Part shown: positions 6,909 through 14,258 of the stretch, in pieces
Layout: each line of letters begins with the position of its first letter
How positions within the stretch are numbered: position 1 is the first letter of the stretch
Made by a program: the position numbers and the translations under genes
NCBI GenBank assembly: GCA_014377915.1
Contig: JACMOT010000259.1
Coordinates: 1-16,462, forward strand
Source: Tardiphaga sp.
GTDB taxonomy: Bacteria; Pseudomonadota; Alphaproteobacteria; Rhizobiales; Xanthobacteraceae
Direction: 5' to 3'
Length of the DNA: 16,462 nt
Notes under the pieces: model-generated
What the model was told of the DNA's origin: nothing
The model's database searches: none
The model's input: only the letters and a program-made list of their open reading frames with translations

Positions 6909-6940
6909 AAAAAAGACGCGCCGGTCCGGCGCGTCTTTTT
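6909..6940 (+). terminator. Strong intrinsic terminator after the ParA-like gene
   Basis: The stem AAAAAGACGCGCCGG (6910-6924) pairs with its exact reverse complement at 6926-6940, with a tight loop and a run of five T. The symmetrical A and T tracts should let it work in both directions, also ending any leftward transcript from the decayed gene at 6958-7238. Confidence 0.9.
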
Positions 6941-6957
6941 GTCGTTCGTCGTTGTCG

Positions 6958-7238
6958 TCAGGCCCGCCGGGCCAGCGGCGCCGGATCGGCGACGCTGTGG
7001 TCCGGCCTAGCGCCTTCCGTGATGTAGCGGAAAGTATCGATCGCGGCCGGCCGACGACACCGCGATGGCCGGTTTCGCCGTGATGGTCACGGCGCTCATC
7101 GCGGTGAAATGATGGCTGCGGATCGCCAGGGGCAACGGCGCGGCACCGCCGATCTTCCAGCGCTGCTGGTTGCCGCGCAGGCCCACCGGCAGCGGCGATG
7201 GCGCCGGCCATCACACCGAGCCCGATCAACGTCACCAC
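6958..7238 (-). pseudogene. Frameshifted small membrane protein gene
   Basis: On the reverse strand three adjoining frames read as one protein of about 92 residues. From GTG 7238: VVTLIGLGVMAGAIAAA, a membrane helix. After an apparent extra base near 7187: GLRGNQQRWKIGGAAPLPLA and on to SSAGRDRYF. After an extra T in the TTT at 7031-7033: RYITEGARPDHSVADPAPLA and RRA, then TGA at 6960-6958. Each frame stops making sense at its junction; the middle one meets TAG soon after. Codon use in all three pieces is GC3-rich like real genes here. Upstream of GTG 7238 the frame continues only to TAG at 7259-7257, and no ribosome site is visible, so the start may be lost too. I do not recognise the family. 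Sequencing error would be the alternative to true decay. Confidence 0.55.
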
Positions 7239-7381
7239 CAGTGCCGGCGGCGAAATCTAGCGTGCGACCAGTTTTCGGGCGCAGTCGTATTGCCCGGAGG
7301 TATGCTTGGTGCTGTTTCGGCTAAGTCGCGAGCGCTTGCTAAAGATGGATCAACGTTGATTGCAAGTCGAGGCGCGCGGCC

Positions 7382-7666
7382 TCAGCGACTGGCGCGGCTG
7401 AGTACGTCCATCAACTCGGCGATCTTCCTGCGCTGGTCGGCCTTGTCGCCGGACGAAATCGCGTGTTCGACGCAATGCGCTATATGGTCCCGCAGGATTT
7501 CTTCCTCGACCCGTCGCAGCGCGGCCTGAGCGGCCGCGATCTGGGTGACGATGTCGATGCAGTAGCGGTCGTCCTCGACCATTCCCGCGAGCCCGCGAAC
7601 CTGGCCCTCGACGCGTTTCAGACGTTTTAAACATGAAGCCTTGATCTCGCTGCGCATAAGTCTCAT
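7382..7666 (-). CDS. csoR: CsoR-type copper-sensing repressor
   Basis: The 94-residue all-helical protein belongs to the CsoR/RcnR/FrmR (DUF156) family, with the [20 protein letters not shown] core. Cys36, His61 and Cys65 (YCIDIVTQ and DHIAHC) fall exactly at the Cu(I)-ligand positions of M. tuberculosis CsoR, which argues for copper over nickel or formaldehyde sensing. Apo tetramers bind DNA and Cu(I) releases them. The gene is divergent from the copper ATPase, with a palindromic operator between them. ATG 7666 lies inside that operator, only 3 nt from a G-run; ATG 7657 (MRSEIKAS) is the alternative start. The C-terminus ([16 protein letters not shown]) is normal length. Copper control of both divergent genes is inference from site and neighbours. 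Confidence 0.9.
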   Translation of the reverse strand: MRLMRSEIKASCLKRLKRVEGQVRGLAGMVEDDRYCIDIVTQIAAAQAALRRVEEEILRDHIAHCVEHAISSGDKADQRRKIAELMDVLSRASR

Positions 7667-7685
7667 ATACCCCCCTAGGGTATAT
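7665..7685. promoter_or_regulatory. CsoR-type operator between csoR and the copper ATPase gene
   Basis: ATATACCC (7665-7672) and GGGTATAT (7678-7685) are exact reverse complements around CCCTA. This matches the AT-flanked, GC-centred TATACCC...GGGTATA palindromes bound by CsoR proteins. It covers the first bases of the csoR ORF and sits 18 nt before the ATPase start, so one bound tetramer could block both genes. Confidence 0.82.
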
Positions 7686-7703
7686 AGATCAAGAGGGATT
7701 GCG

Positions 7704-10136
7704 ATGGTGAAGGACGATCACGGACATCAGACCGCGCATGGTCAGGGGCACGTCCATGGCCCCGGTTGCTCGCACAGCCACATCGACGAACCGACGACCG
7801 CGCGGCTGCTCGACCCTGTCTGCGGCATGACGGTGGATCCCGCCGCCGCCAAGCATCGCTTCTCTTACAAGAACCAGGATTACTTCTTCTGCTCTGGCCG
7901 CTGCCGCGAGCGCTTCGCGGCTGATCCCGACGCTTTTCTGAAGCCAGGACCGTCCGCGCCGCCGCCGCCTCCGGGTACGACCTACACTTGTCCGATGCAT
8001 CCCGAGATCCGGCAGATCGGCCCCGGCAGCTGTCCGATCTGCGGCATGGCGCTGGAGCCGGAGCAGGTCTCGCTCGATGACGCGCCCGATCCCGAACTGA
8101 TCGACATGACCAGGCGGTTCTGGGTCGCGCTGGCGCTGACCGTGCCGGTATTCGTGCTGGAGATGGGCGCGCATCTCGGCATTATGAATCTGGTGTCGCC
8201 GGTAACCTCGAACTGGATTTCATTCGTGCTGGCGACGCCGGTGGTGCTGTGGGCCGGGACGCCGTTCTTCGTGCGCGGCTGGCGCTCGTTGGTGACGCGG
8301 CACCTCAACATGTTCACGCTGATCGCGATGGGCACCGGCGTGGCCTGGGTCTACAGCGTCGTCGCGACGCTGGCGCCGCGATTGTTTCCGCCGGCATTTC
8401 GCGATCATCATGGCGCGGTCGCGGTGTATTTCGAGGCGGCGGCCGTGATCATCGTGCTGGTGCTGCTCGGCCAGATCCTGGAGCTCCGCGCACGCAACCA
8501 GACCTCCGGGGCGATCCGCGCGCTGCTCGGCCTGGCGCCGAAGAGCGCCCGACGCATCGGCCCGGCGGGCGACGAGGATGTCGCGCTCGATTTGATTGTG
8601 GTCGGTGACCGCCTGCGGGTACGGCCCGGCGAAAAGATCCCGGTCGATGGCGTGGTGACCGAGGGCCGCTCGTCGGTTGATGAATCCATGGTCACCGGCG
8701 AGTCGCTTCCGGTCAGCAAGGCCGAAGGTGCGCGGGTGATCGGTGGCACCGTGAACCAGAGCGGCGGCCTGGTGCTCACAGCCGACAAGGTCGGCCGCGA
8801 CACCATGCTGGCACGCATCGTCGATATGGTCGCCAAGGCGCAGCGTTCGCGCGCCCCGATCCAGCGTCTCGCCGATCAGGTCGCCGGCTGGTTCGTTCCG
8901 GCGGTGATGCTGGCGGCGGTGCTGGCTTTCGTGGCGTGGGCCGCATTCGGGCCGGAACCGCGCTTCACCTTCGCACTCGTCGCGGCGGTCACGGTGCTGA
9001 TCATCGCCTGTCCCTGCGCGCTCGGCCTGGCGACGCCGATGTCGATCATGGTCGGGATCGGTCGCGGCGCCCAGGCCGGCATTCTGGTCCGCGACGCGGC
9101 GGCACTGGAGCGGCTGGAGACCGTCGATACCATCGTGATCGACAAGACCGGTACGCTCACCGAAGGCAAGCCCAAGGTGGTGGCCGTCACATCGGCACCG
9201 GGTTTCGACGAGAACGATCTGCTGCGGCTGGCCGCCGGCGTCGAGCAGGCCAGCGAACATCCGCTGGCGCAGGCCATCCTGCAGGCGGCAAAGCAGCGCA
9301 AGCTGAAGCCGGGCGACATCGCGGAATTTTCCTCGCCGTCCGGCAAGGGCGCGTCGGGCCGGGTCGAGGGCCGGCAGGTCGCGCTCGGCAATGCGATGCT
9401 GATGGCCGAGTTGAGCGTTGATACCACGACACTCGACGGCGCTGCCGAGGCCGCGCGGCAAGGCGGCGCCACCGCGATCTACATTGCCATCGACGGCAAC
9501 GTGGCGGGCGTGATTGCCATCGCCGATCCGGTCAAGGCCTCGGCCCAGCCGGCGCTGCGGGCGCTGCGCGCCAACGGCCTGCGCATCGTCATGCTGACGG
9601 GCGACAACCACACCACGGCGCTGGCGGTGGCCAGGACGCTGGGGATCGACGAGGTCGAGGCAGGGGTGCTGCCGGAACGCAAGAGCGAGGTGGTGGAGCG
9701 CCTGCGCGGCGAGGGCCGTCGTGTCGCGATGGTCGGCGATGGCGTCAACGACGCGCCGGCGCTGGCGGCGGCCGATGTCGGCATTGCGATGGGCACCGGC
9801 ACCGACGTGGCGATCGAAAGCGCCGGCATTACGCTGCTGACCGGCGACCTCGCGGGGCTGCTGCGCGCCCGCCAACTATCAACGGCGACGATGCGCAATA
9901 TCCGGCAGAAGCTGGTCTTTGCGTTTTTGTACAATGCCGCCGGCGTGCCGATCGCCGCCGGCGTATTGTATCCGCTGTTCGGGATGCTGCTGTCCCCGAT
10001 GGTCGGCGCCGCGGCGATGGCGCTGTCGTCGGTCAGCGTGATTGGCAATGCGCTGAGGCTGGCGAAGGTGAAGCTGGACTATACGGATACTTGTCCCGGA
10101 CGCGCAGCGATACGCATCTCCTGTAGGAAGGGTTGA
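7704..10136 (+). CDS. copA: Cu+-exporting P1B-1-type ATPase with YHS and heavy-metal-binding N-terminal domains
   Basis: The protein is 810 residues. A His-rich start ([21 protein letters not shown]) leads into a YHS domain (about 37-75, DPVCGM...FFCSGRC) and a heavy-metal-binding domain (about 94-122, [16 protein letters not shown]). No GMxCxxC HMA domain is present. The ATPase core has TGES (331-334), the membrane CPC motif (436-438), DKTGT with phosphorylated Asp480, HP (519-520) and GDGVNDAP (678-685). YN (743-744) and MALSS (772-776) complete the Cu+ P1B-1 transport signature. It should pump Cu(I) from cytoplasm to periplasm. ATG 7704 follows AGAGGGA by 5 nt. The divergent csoR operator implies copper induction. 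The usual end after LRLAKVKL is extended by about 19 residues ([19 protein letters not shown]), the last of them encoded by a dispersed repeat that supplies the TGA. Confidence 0.95.
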   Translation: MVKDDHGHQTAHGQGHVHGPGCSHSHIDEPTTARLLDPVCGMTVDPAAAKHRFSYKNQDYFFCSGRCRERFAADPDAFLKPGPSAPPPPPGTTYTCPMHPEIRQIGPGSCPICGMALEPEQVSLDDAPDPELIDMTRRFWVALALTVPVFVLEMGAHLGIMNLVSPVTSNWISFVLATPVVLWAGTPFFVRGWRSLVTRHLNMFTLIAMGTGVAWVYSVVATLAPRLFPPAFRDHHGAVAVYFEAAAVIIVLVLLGQILELRARNQTSGAIRALLGLAPKSARRIGPAGDEDVALDLIVVGDRLRVRPGEKIPVDGVVTEGRSSVDESMVTGESLPVSKAEGARVIGGTVNQSGGLVLTADKVGRDTMLARIVDMVAKAQRSRAPIQRLADQVAGWFVPAVMLAAVLAFVAWAAFGPEPRFTFALVAAVTVLIIACPCALGLATPMSIMVGIGRGAQAGILVRDAAALERLETVDTIVIDKTGTLTEGKPKVVAVTSAPGFDENDLLRLAAGVEQASEHPLAQAILQAAKQRKLKPGDIAEFSSPSGKGASGRVEGRQVALGNAMLMAELSVDTTTLDGAAEAARQGGATAIYIAIDGNVAGVIAIADPVKASAQPALRALRANGLRIVMLTGDNHTTALAVARTLGIDEVEAGVLPERKSEVVERLRGEGRRVAMVGDGVNDAPALAAADVGIAMGTGTDVAIESAGITLLTGDLAGLLRARQLSTATMRNIRQKLVFAFLYNAAGVPIAAGVLYPLFGMLLSPMVGAAAMALSSVSVIGNALRLAKVKLDYTDTCPGRAAIRISCRKG

Positions 10137-10196
10137 GCGTCTTCGCGAAACCCATCGGCAGAGGTTGATGGGTTTCGCAAAAGCTCCACCCATCCG
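10118..10196 (+). repeat. Dispersed palindromic repeat, copy 1
   Basis: The first 39 nt (10118-10156) match 13078-13116 at 36 positions in the same orientation. Within it GCGAAACCCATC (10145-10156) and GATGGGTTTCGC (10167-10178) form a perfect 12-bp stem with a 10-nt loop. An imperfect outer arm pairs GGGTTGAGC with GCTCCACCC. Such intergenic palindromes are frequent in Bradyrhizobium genomes. The copy overlaps the last codons and stop of the copper ATPase gene. Confidence 0.75.
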
Positions 10197-10213
10197 ACAG
10201 GTTGGACTTTTCG

Positions 10214-10245
10214 CAAAAAAAAGCCGGGCTCAATCGAGCCCGGCT
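10214..10245 (-). terminator. Leftward intrinsic terminator
   Basis: AGCCGGGCTC (10222-10231) and GAGCCCGGCT (10236-10245) form a perfect 10-bp stem with loop AATC. On the reverse strand eight T follow (10222-10215). It is therefore oriented to end leftward transcripts, presumably from trxB and the LysR gene, whose stop is 195 nt away. It has no T-run for the copper ATPase gene. Confidence 0.8.
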
Positions 10246-10327
10246 GAGGTATTGGCCACAAGAGGCCGACACAATCACCTTCCAAGAGGGATAACTGAGC
10301 CACCGCACCGCTGGAGGAGGGGGACAA

Positions 10328-10468
10328 ATGCACGATGCGACGTCTCAGCTTGGATGGGATATGACCCTCGTTCGCGGCATGCGGCAACGGCTCGCTCGGC
10401 ATGTCAGACATGCGATGAACGGGCAGCGCCACGGAATATTCAGCCCGGCCAGCGCTGCGCCTTGCTGA
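10328..10468 (+). CDS. Possible small protein of 46 residues
   Basis: A perfect AGGAGG (10315-10320) lies 7 nt before ATG 10328, the best ribosome-binding site in the window. The ORF encodes 46 residues starting MHDATSQLGWDMTLVRGMRQ, then an Arg/His-rich middle and an SPASAAPC end. It has no membrane segment and I recognise no family. It overlaps the convergent LysR gene end by 29 nt. No clear promoter was found, but the preceding 80 nt hold no other feature. Codon use is less GC3-biased than in neighbours, so it may be young, a leader-like ORF, or not expressed. Confidence 0.35.
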   Translation: MHDATSQLGWDMTLVRGMRQRLARHVRHAMNGQRHGIFSPASAAPC

Positions 10469-11333
10469 CGATGAAATCGCGGAACACCTGAACCCGGGCG
10501 ACCGACTTCAACTCTTCGGGATACACAAAATAGGTATCGAGCTGGATCGAATCCGATTCCCCGAACAACTGTACCAGCCGGTTATTTTCCTCGACCAGAT
10601 AGTCCGGCAAGGCGGCGATGCCGAGGCCCTGCTGGCAGGCGCGGACCAGGCCCAGGATATTGTTGACCTTGAAGTAGGATTCGCGCGGGCCGGAGCCGTT
10701 GCGTCCGGCTTCCACCAGCCAGTTGCGGTTCTGCAGGTGCGGCGCGACGCCGCCATCACTGAGCGTGATGATGCGGTGGCCGTCGAGTTCATCGAGGGTG
10801 CGCGGCGTGCCGAAATGCTTGACGTATTCCGGGGCGCAATAGGCATGAAAACCCATCGCGAACAGCTTGCGCTGGATCAGGTCGGGCTGGGTCGGCTTGC
10901 GGGTGCGGATCGCCACGTCGGCTTCGCGCATCGACAGATCGAGTTCCTCGTCGGTGACGATCAGCGAAATCCGGATCTCCGGATACAGCGCGGTGAATTC
11001 GCCGAGCCGCGGGATCAGCCAGTTGATGCCCACGCCGGGGGTGGTGGTGACCTTGAGGTCGCCGCTTGGTCGCTCGCGACTGTCGGTGAGCTTGGCGCGT
11101 GCCGCCTGCAACTGCATGAACACGTCATGCGCGGTGCGGAACAGCAGGTCGCCTTGTTCGGTGAGGATCAGGCCGCGGGCATGGCGGTGAAACAGCGAGA
11201 CCGACAATTCCTGTTCGAGCGCGCTGACCTGGCGCGAGACCGCGGATTGCGACAGCCCCAGCTGTTCGCCGGCATGCGTGAAGCTTCCCGCTTCCGCCGC
11301 CGCGTGAAACACCTTCAGTTTGTCCCAGTCCAT
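10440..11333 (-). CDS. LysR-family transcriptional regulator
   Basis: The protein is 297 residues. The N-terminal winged HTH (about 1-60) reads MDWDKLKVFHAAAEAGSFTH, then AGEQLGLSQSAVSRQVSALE, followed by a linker helix. The periplasmic-binding-like effector domain (about 90-290) follows, starting GDLKVTTTPGVGINWLIPRL. Length is normal. LysR proteins bind promoters as tetramers and respond to a small ligand, unknown here. It lies directly downstream of trxB on the same strand and is probably co-transcribed. ATG 11333 begins the conserved-looking sequence; ATG 11363, 2 nt after the trxB stop, would add ten residues (MRRSRDGFTD) and is an equally possible translationally coupled start. The open frame continuing upstream into trxB is a shadow. 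Its linkage to trxB hints at redox or housekeeping control but proves nothing. Confidence 0.92.
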   Translation of the reverse strand: MDWDKLKVFHAAAEAGSFTHAGEQLGLSQSAVSRQVSALEQELSVSLFHRHARGLILTEQGDLLFRTAHDVFMQLQAARAKLTDSRERPSGDLKVTTTPGVGINWLIPRLGEFTALYPEIRISLIVTDEELDLSMREADVAIRTRKPTQPDLIQRKLFAMGFHAYCAPEYVKHFGTPRTLDELDGHRIITLSDGGVAPHLQNRNWLVEAGRNGSGPRESYFKVNNILGLVRACQQGLGIAALPDYLVEENNRLVQLFGESDSIQLDTYFVYPEELKSVARVQVFRDFIVSKAQRWPG

Positions 11334-11365
11334 ATCGGTAAATCCATCACGAGAGCGCCGCATCT

Positions 11366-12331
11366 CTATTCCGCCGCTGCGCGGTCGTGAGCATGGGCTG
11401 CGAGATAACGTTCGGCTTCCAGCGCGGCCATGCAGCCGAGCCCGGCCGCGGTGACAGCCTGCCGCCAGATTTCGTCGGCGACGTCGCCGGCGGCGAACAC
11501 GCCGGGCACCGAGGTCGCGGTCGAATTTGGTGCTACCTCGATATAGCCCGACGGCCGCAGCCTGATCTGGTCCTTGACGAGTTCGGTCGCTGGCGCGTGG
11601 CCGATGGCGATGAATACGCCGTCCGCCGGGATTTCGGTGAGGGCGCCGGTCTTGACGTTGTTCAGGCGCACATGGGTGACCTTGTTGGGGTTTTCGGTGC
11701 CGCAGATCTCGTCGATGGCCGAATCCCACACCACCTTGATCTTGGGATGTTTGAACAGACGCTCCTGCAGGATGCGCTCGGCGCGGAAATGGTCGCGGCG
11801 GTGTACGATGGTGACGGAGGAGGCAAAGTTGGTCAGGAACAAAGCTTCCTCGACCGCGGTGTTGCCGCCGCCGACCACCACGACCGCCTTGTCGCGGTAG
11901 AAGAAGCCGTCGCAGGTGGCACAGGCTGAAACGCCGCCACCCTGGAATTTTTGTTCCGAGGGAATTCCGAGCCAGCGCGCCTGCGCGCCGGTGGCCAGGA
12001 TCACGGTCTCGGCGAGGTAGACGTCGCCGGAATCGCACACCAGCCGGAACGGGCGCTGGTGCACATCGAGCTCGGTCACCATGTCGGTGACGATCCGGGT
12101 GCCGACGTGATGCGCCTGCTTCTCCATCTGTTCCATCAGCCACGGACCCTGCACCACGTCGGCGAAGCCGGGGTAATTCTCGACGTCGGTGGTGATGGTG
12201 AGCTGGCCGCCGGGCTGGATGCCCTGGATCAGGACCGGTTCCAGCATCGCTCGCGCGGCATAGATCGCGGCGGTATATCCGGCCGGGCCGGAACCGATGA
12301 TGACGACTTTCGCAAGAATGGGGGCGGCCAT
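11366..12331 (-). CDS. trxB: Thioredoxin-disulfide reductase (NADPH)
   Basis: The flavoprotein is 321 residues, normal for low-Mr thioredoxin reductases. It shows the FAD-binding GSGPAGY (13-19), the IQPGGQLTITTDVENYPG signature, the redox-active CATC (Cys137, Cys140) followed by DGFFYRDK, the NADPH-binding GGGNTAVEE (154-162) with HRRDHFRAE, and the C-terminal FAD motif GVFAAGDVAD. It passes electrons from NADPH through FAD and the CATC pair to thioredoxin in the cytoplasm. ATG 12331 follows AAGGGA by about 8 nt. The LysR gene follows within 33 nt or less. Divergent from it, 264 nt away, is the Lrp-type regulator. Confidence 0.97.
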   Translation of the reverse strand: MAAPILAKVVIIGSGPAGYTAAIYAARAMLEPVLIQGIQPGGQLTITTDVENYPGFADVVQGPWLMEQMEKQAHHVGTRIVTDMVTELDVHQRPFRLVCDSGDVYLAETVILATGAQARWLGIPSEQKFQGGGVSACATCDGFFYRDKAVVVVGGGNTAVEEALFLTNFASSVTIVHRRDHFRAERILQERLFKHPKIKVVWDSAIDEICGTENPNKVTHVRLNNVKTGALTEIPADGVFIAIGHAPATELVKDQIRLRPSGYIEVAPNSTATSVPGVFAAGDVADEIWRQAVTAAGLGCMAALEAERYLAAHAHDRAAAE

Positions 12332-12456
12332 GGTCGAGTCCCTTTCTGAAGGGAAATTGTTCTGTGCTAAGGCTGAAGTTGCCGGCGAAAGCGTCGCAGC
12401 GGCGTTGAAAGTGTCAAATCCAAGTCCGCATGGACTCTATGATATCTGTGGAGCCA

Positions 12457-12536
12457 TGCAAGAATTGCAATCCGTCCCGGCAAATTTTCCCCAGAACGCG
12501 CTTAATTTCCGCGGTGCACGCGCAATAAAATTGCGC
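12457..12536. promoter_or_regulatory. Two short palindromes between trxB and the Lrp-type gene
   Basis: TGCAA-GAA-TTGCA (12457-12469) and GCGCAAT-AAA-ATTGCGC (12520-12536) are both perfect inverted repeats around an A-rich triplet, with centres 65 nt apart, about six helical turns. Lrp/AsnC proteins often bind phased, AT-centred palindromes of this size and repress their own genes, so these may be autoregulatory sites. Inference from position and shape only. Confidence 0.4.
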
Positions 12537-12595
12537 CAGACGGCGCGGCTACGGTAAGAGAGTTCAGACCTTCAGCCGAGCAGGATCTACCACGC

Positions 12596-13075
12596 GTGCC
12601 AAAAAGCCTAGACGAGATCGACCTCAAGATTCTTACCGAGATCCAGGCCGACGGCCGAATCACCAATGTGGAACTGGCCAGGCGGGTCGGTATCTCGCCG
12701 CCGCCCTGCCTGCGCCGGGTCCGGACCCTGGAAGAGGCGGGTTTCATCCAGGGCTATCGCGGGATGCTCGATCCCCGGCTGCTCGGCTTCGACGTCACCG
12801 TGTTCGCCTCGGTGCACCTGTCGAGCCAGGCCGATGCCGACCTCAAGGCGTTCGAGGATTTTGTCCGCAAGGAGCCGCTGGTGCGCGAATGCTGGATGCT
12901 GTCCGGCGAAATCGATTTCATTCTGAAATGCGTGGCGCCGGACATGGCTACGTTCCAGGATTTCGTCGGCCAGCTGACCGCCGCGCCGCATGTGCGCAAT
13001 GTCCGGACCTCGCTGGTGCTGCATAATTCGAAATATGCCGCCGCCGTGCCGCTGGAATTGAAGGTCGCGGGCTGA
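12596..13075 (+). CDS. Lrp/AsnC-family transcriptional regulator
   Basis: The protein is 159 residues. An N-terminal HTH (about 6-50) contains LDEIDLKILTEIQADGRITN, then ELARRVGISPPPCLRRVRTL. The C-terminal alpha/beta RAM domain (about 65-150) contains GFDVTVFASVHLSS, VRECWMLSGEIDFILKC and the NVRTSLVLHN strand. These proteins form octamers or dimers and sense amino acids or their products. The GEIDFILKC form of the usual G.yD motif is typical of the family. The GTG start at 12596 follows AGGAT with about 9-nt spacing; MPKSLDEIDLKIL is the usual family start. It is divergent from trxB and followed 2 nt later by the dispersed repeat. The ligand and targets cannot be inferred. Confidence 0.92.
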   Translation: MPKSLDEIDLKILTEIQADGRITNVELARRVGISPPPCLRRVRTLEEAGFIQGYRGMLDPRLLGFDVTVFASVHLSSQADADLKAFEDFVRKEPLVRECWMLSGEIDFILKCVAPDMATFQDFVGQLTAAPHVRNVRTSLVLHNSKYAAAVPLELKVAG

Positions 13076-13077
13076 GG

Positions 13078-13184
13078 CTCCTGTAGGATGGGTTGAGCGC
13101 CTTCGCGAAACCCGTCATTTCGGATGGCCTGATGATGGGTAGAGCCGGGACACGCCGCGCATGCCTCGGCTCTACCCATCCTAC
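13078..13184 (+). repeat. Dispersed palindromic repeat, copy 2
   Basis: This copy starts 2 nt after the Lrp-type stop. Outer arms GTAGGATGGGT (13083-13093) and ACCCATCCTAC (13174-13184) are exact reverse complements. A nested stem GATGGGTAGAGCCG (13134-13147) pairs with CGGCTCTACCCATC (13167-13180), 14 bp with a 19-nt loop. The left 39 nt match copy 1. It fills most of the gap between the two convergent genes and may act as a bidirectional RNA hairpin at their 3' ends. Confidence 0.8.
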
Positions 13185-13190
13185 TTTAAC

Positions 13191-13592
13191 TCAGCTCTTC
13201 TTGCGCAGCATCGCATCGAGGCTGATCGGGCCAGCGCCCGAGGTCGCCAGATACAGGCAGGCGAAGCAGAACAGGATCGCGGCGGTGCCGCCGTTCAGCA
13301 GCGGCAGGAACACCGGAGTCGCCTTGAACATGTGACCCATGAAATAGGCGGCCGCCATTTCGCCGGGGAGGATGAAGGCGACCGGCCGGGTGAACAGGCC
13401 GAGCAGCAGCAGCGCGCCGCCGACGAGTTCGAGCGCGCCGGCAAAGGTGATCAGCGGCGGGATGTTGGCGAAGTACGGCAGCACCGGAAATTTGAAGATC
13501 TTGGCGACGCCGTACTGCAGCAGCAGCAGGCCGGTGATGAAGCGAAACAGGCTGAGTGCGATCGGTTGATACTTGGAAAGCGTTTGGTCCAT
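13191..13592 (-). CDS. DoxX family membrane protein
   Basis: The protein is 133 residues with four predicted membrane helices at about 10-27 (ALSLFRFITGLLLLQYG), 45-65 (LITFAGALELVGGALLLLGL), 68-88 (RPVAFILPGEMAAAYFMGH) and 98-118 (LPLLNGGTAAILFCFACLYL). The GxxKIF motif after helix 1 and the ELVGG, R-P and GE-A-AY patterns are those of the DoxX/DoxD-like family of inner-membrane proteins. Some members are linked to quinone or thiosulfate oxidation or to redox stress, but most, including this one, have no assigned role. ATG 13592 is chosen because GGGGGA lies 8 nt upstream. Its 3' end abuts repeat copy 2, which may serve as its transcription end. Confidence 0.88.
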   Translation of the reverse strand: MDQTLSKYQPIALSLFRFITGLLLLQYGVAKIFKFPVLPYFANIPPLITFAGALELVGGALLLLGLFTRPVAFILPGEMAAAYFMGHMFKATPVFLPLLNGGTAAILFCFACLYLATSGAGPISLDAMLRKKS

Positions 13593-13730
13593 GTCATTAG
13601 TCCCCCTGTGATGACAAATCGCTGTTAGCATTATTGCATTGCGAAGTGTCGCTCACGGTGTTATGAAAACACAGGATTACCGCGATTATTTCACATTCAA
13701 TTCGGGCGTGCAGCCTGAATACCGCGCAGC

Positions 13731-13760
13731 AAAAAGCCGCGCACGGGGCGCGGCTTTTTT
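13731..13760 (-). terminator. greA: Intrinsic terminator after greA
   Basis: AAAAAGCCGCGC (13731-13742) pairs exactly with GCGCGGCTTTTT (13748-13759), with a 5-nt loop. Read leftward, the stem ends in a T-run 22 nt after the greA stop. The symmetry would also allow rightward termination, but no rightward gene ends here. Confidence 0.88.
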
Positions 13761-13781
13761 AGTCAAGATCGCAGGACGACT

Positions 13782-14258
13782 TCAGCGCCACTCGACCTTG
13801 GTAATTTCATATGCTTTGGCGCCGCCCGGGGCGACGACTTCGACGGTCGCGCCCTTGGCCTTGCCAATCAGCGCGCGGGCCATCGGAGAGGTGATCGAGA
13901 TGCGGCCCTTCTTGGCGTCGGCTTCAGGCTCGCCGACGATCTGCCAGACTGCCTTTTTCTCGGTATCCTCGTCGACCAGCGTCACGGTCGCGCCGAACAT
14001 GATGGTGTCGCCGGACAGCTTGCTGATGTCGATGATGTCGGCGCGCGCGAGCTTGTCCTCGAGCTCGTTGATCCGGCCTTCATTGTGCGACTGGTCTTCC
14101 TTGGCAGCATGGTATTCGGCGTTTTCGGAAAGGTCGCCATGGGAGCGCGCCTCGGCGATCTGCTCGATGATCCTTGGCCGGTTCACGGTCTGCCGCTCCT
14201 TCAGTTCGACCTCAAGCGCAGCGTAACCGCCGGCGGTCATCGGGACCTTTTCAACCAT
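13782..14258 (-). CDS. greA: Transcription elongation factor GreA
   Basis: The protein is 158 residues, the usual length. The N-terminal coiled coil (about 1-75) contains the GreA start [20 protein letters not shown] and the acidic tip region [20 protein letters not shown], whose Asp and Glu residues enter the RNA polymerase secondary channel. The C-terminal FKBP-like domain contains the [20 protein letters not shown] and [20 protein letters not shown] stretches. GreA stimulates cleavage of backtracked RNA. ATG 14258 is chosen because homologues start MxKxPMT and AAAAGAG precedes it; the frame extends upstream to 14288 without support. It lies 194 nt downstream of carB on the same strand, with a terminator at its own end. 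Confidence 0.97.
   Translation of the reverse strand: MVEKVPMTAGGYAALEVELKERQTVNRPRIIEQIAEARSHGDLSENAEYHAAKEDQSHNEGRINELEDKLARADIIDISKLSGDTIMFGATVTLVDEDTEKKAVWQIVGEPEADAKKGRISITSPMARALIGKAKGATVEVVAPGGAKAYEITKVEWR

Noticed and set aside
7349..7360. Perfect 12-bp palindrome ATCAACGTTGAT
   Set aside because: The order of half-sites is the reverse of the FixK/FNR box (TTGAT-N4-ATCAA), and it lies downstream of csoR with no gene to control.
8220..9875. Reverse-strand open frame of 551 codons opposite the copper ATPase gene
   Set aside because: It is antisense to an unambiguous P-type ATPase; its His/Arg/Asp-rich composition is the usual shadow of GC3-biased coding DNA.
11334..12143. N-terminal extension of the LysR frame to 567 residues
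   Set aside because: The extra part is an alternate frame inside trxB with Arg/Pro-rich nonsense composition; the HTH begins at MDWDKLK.
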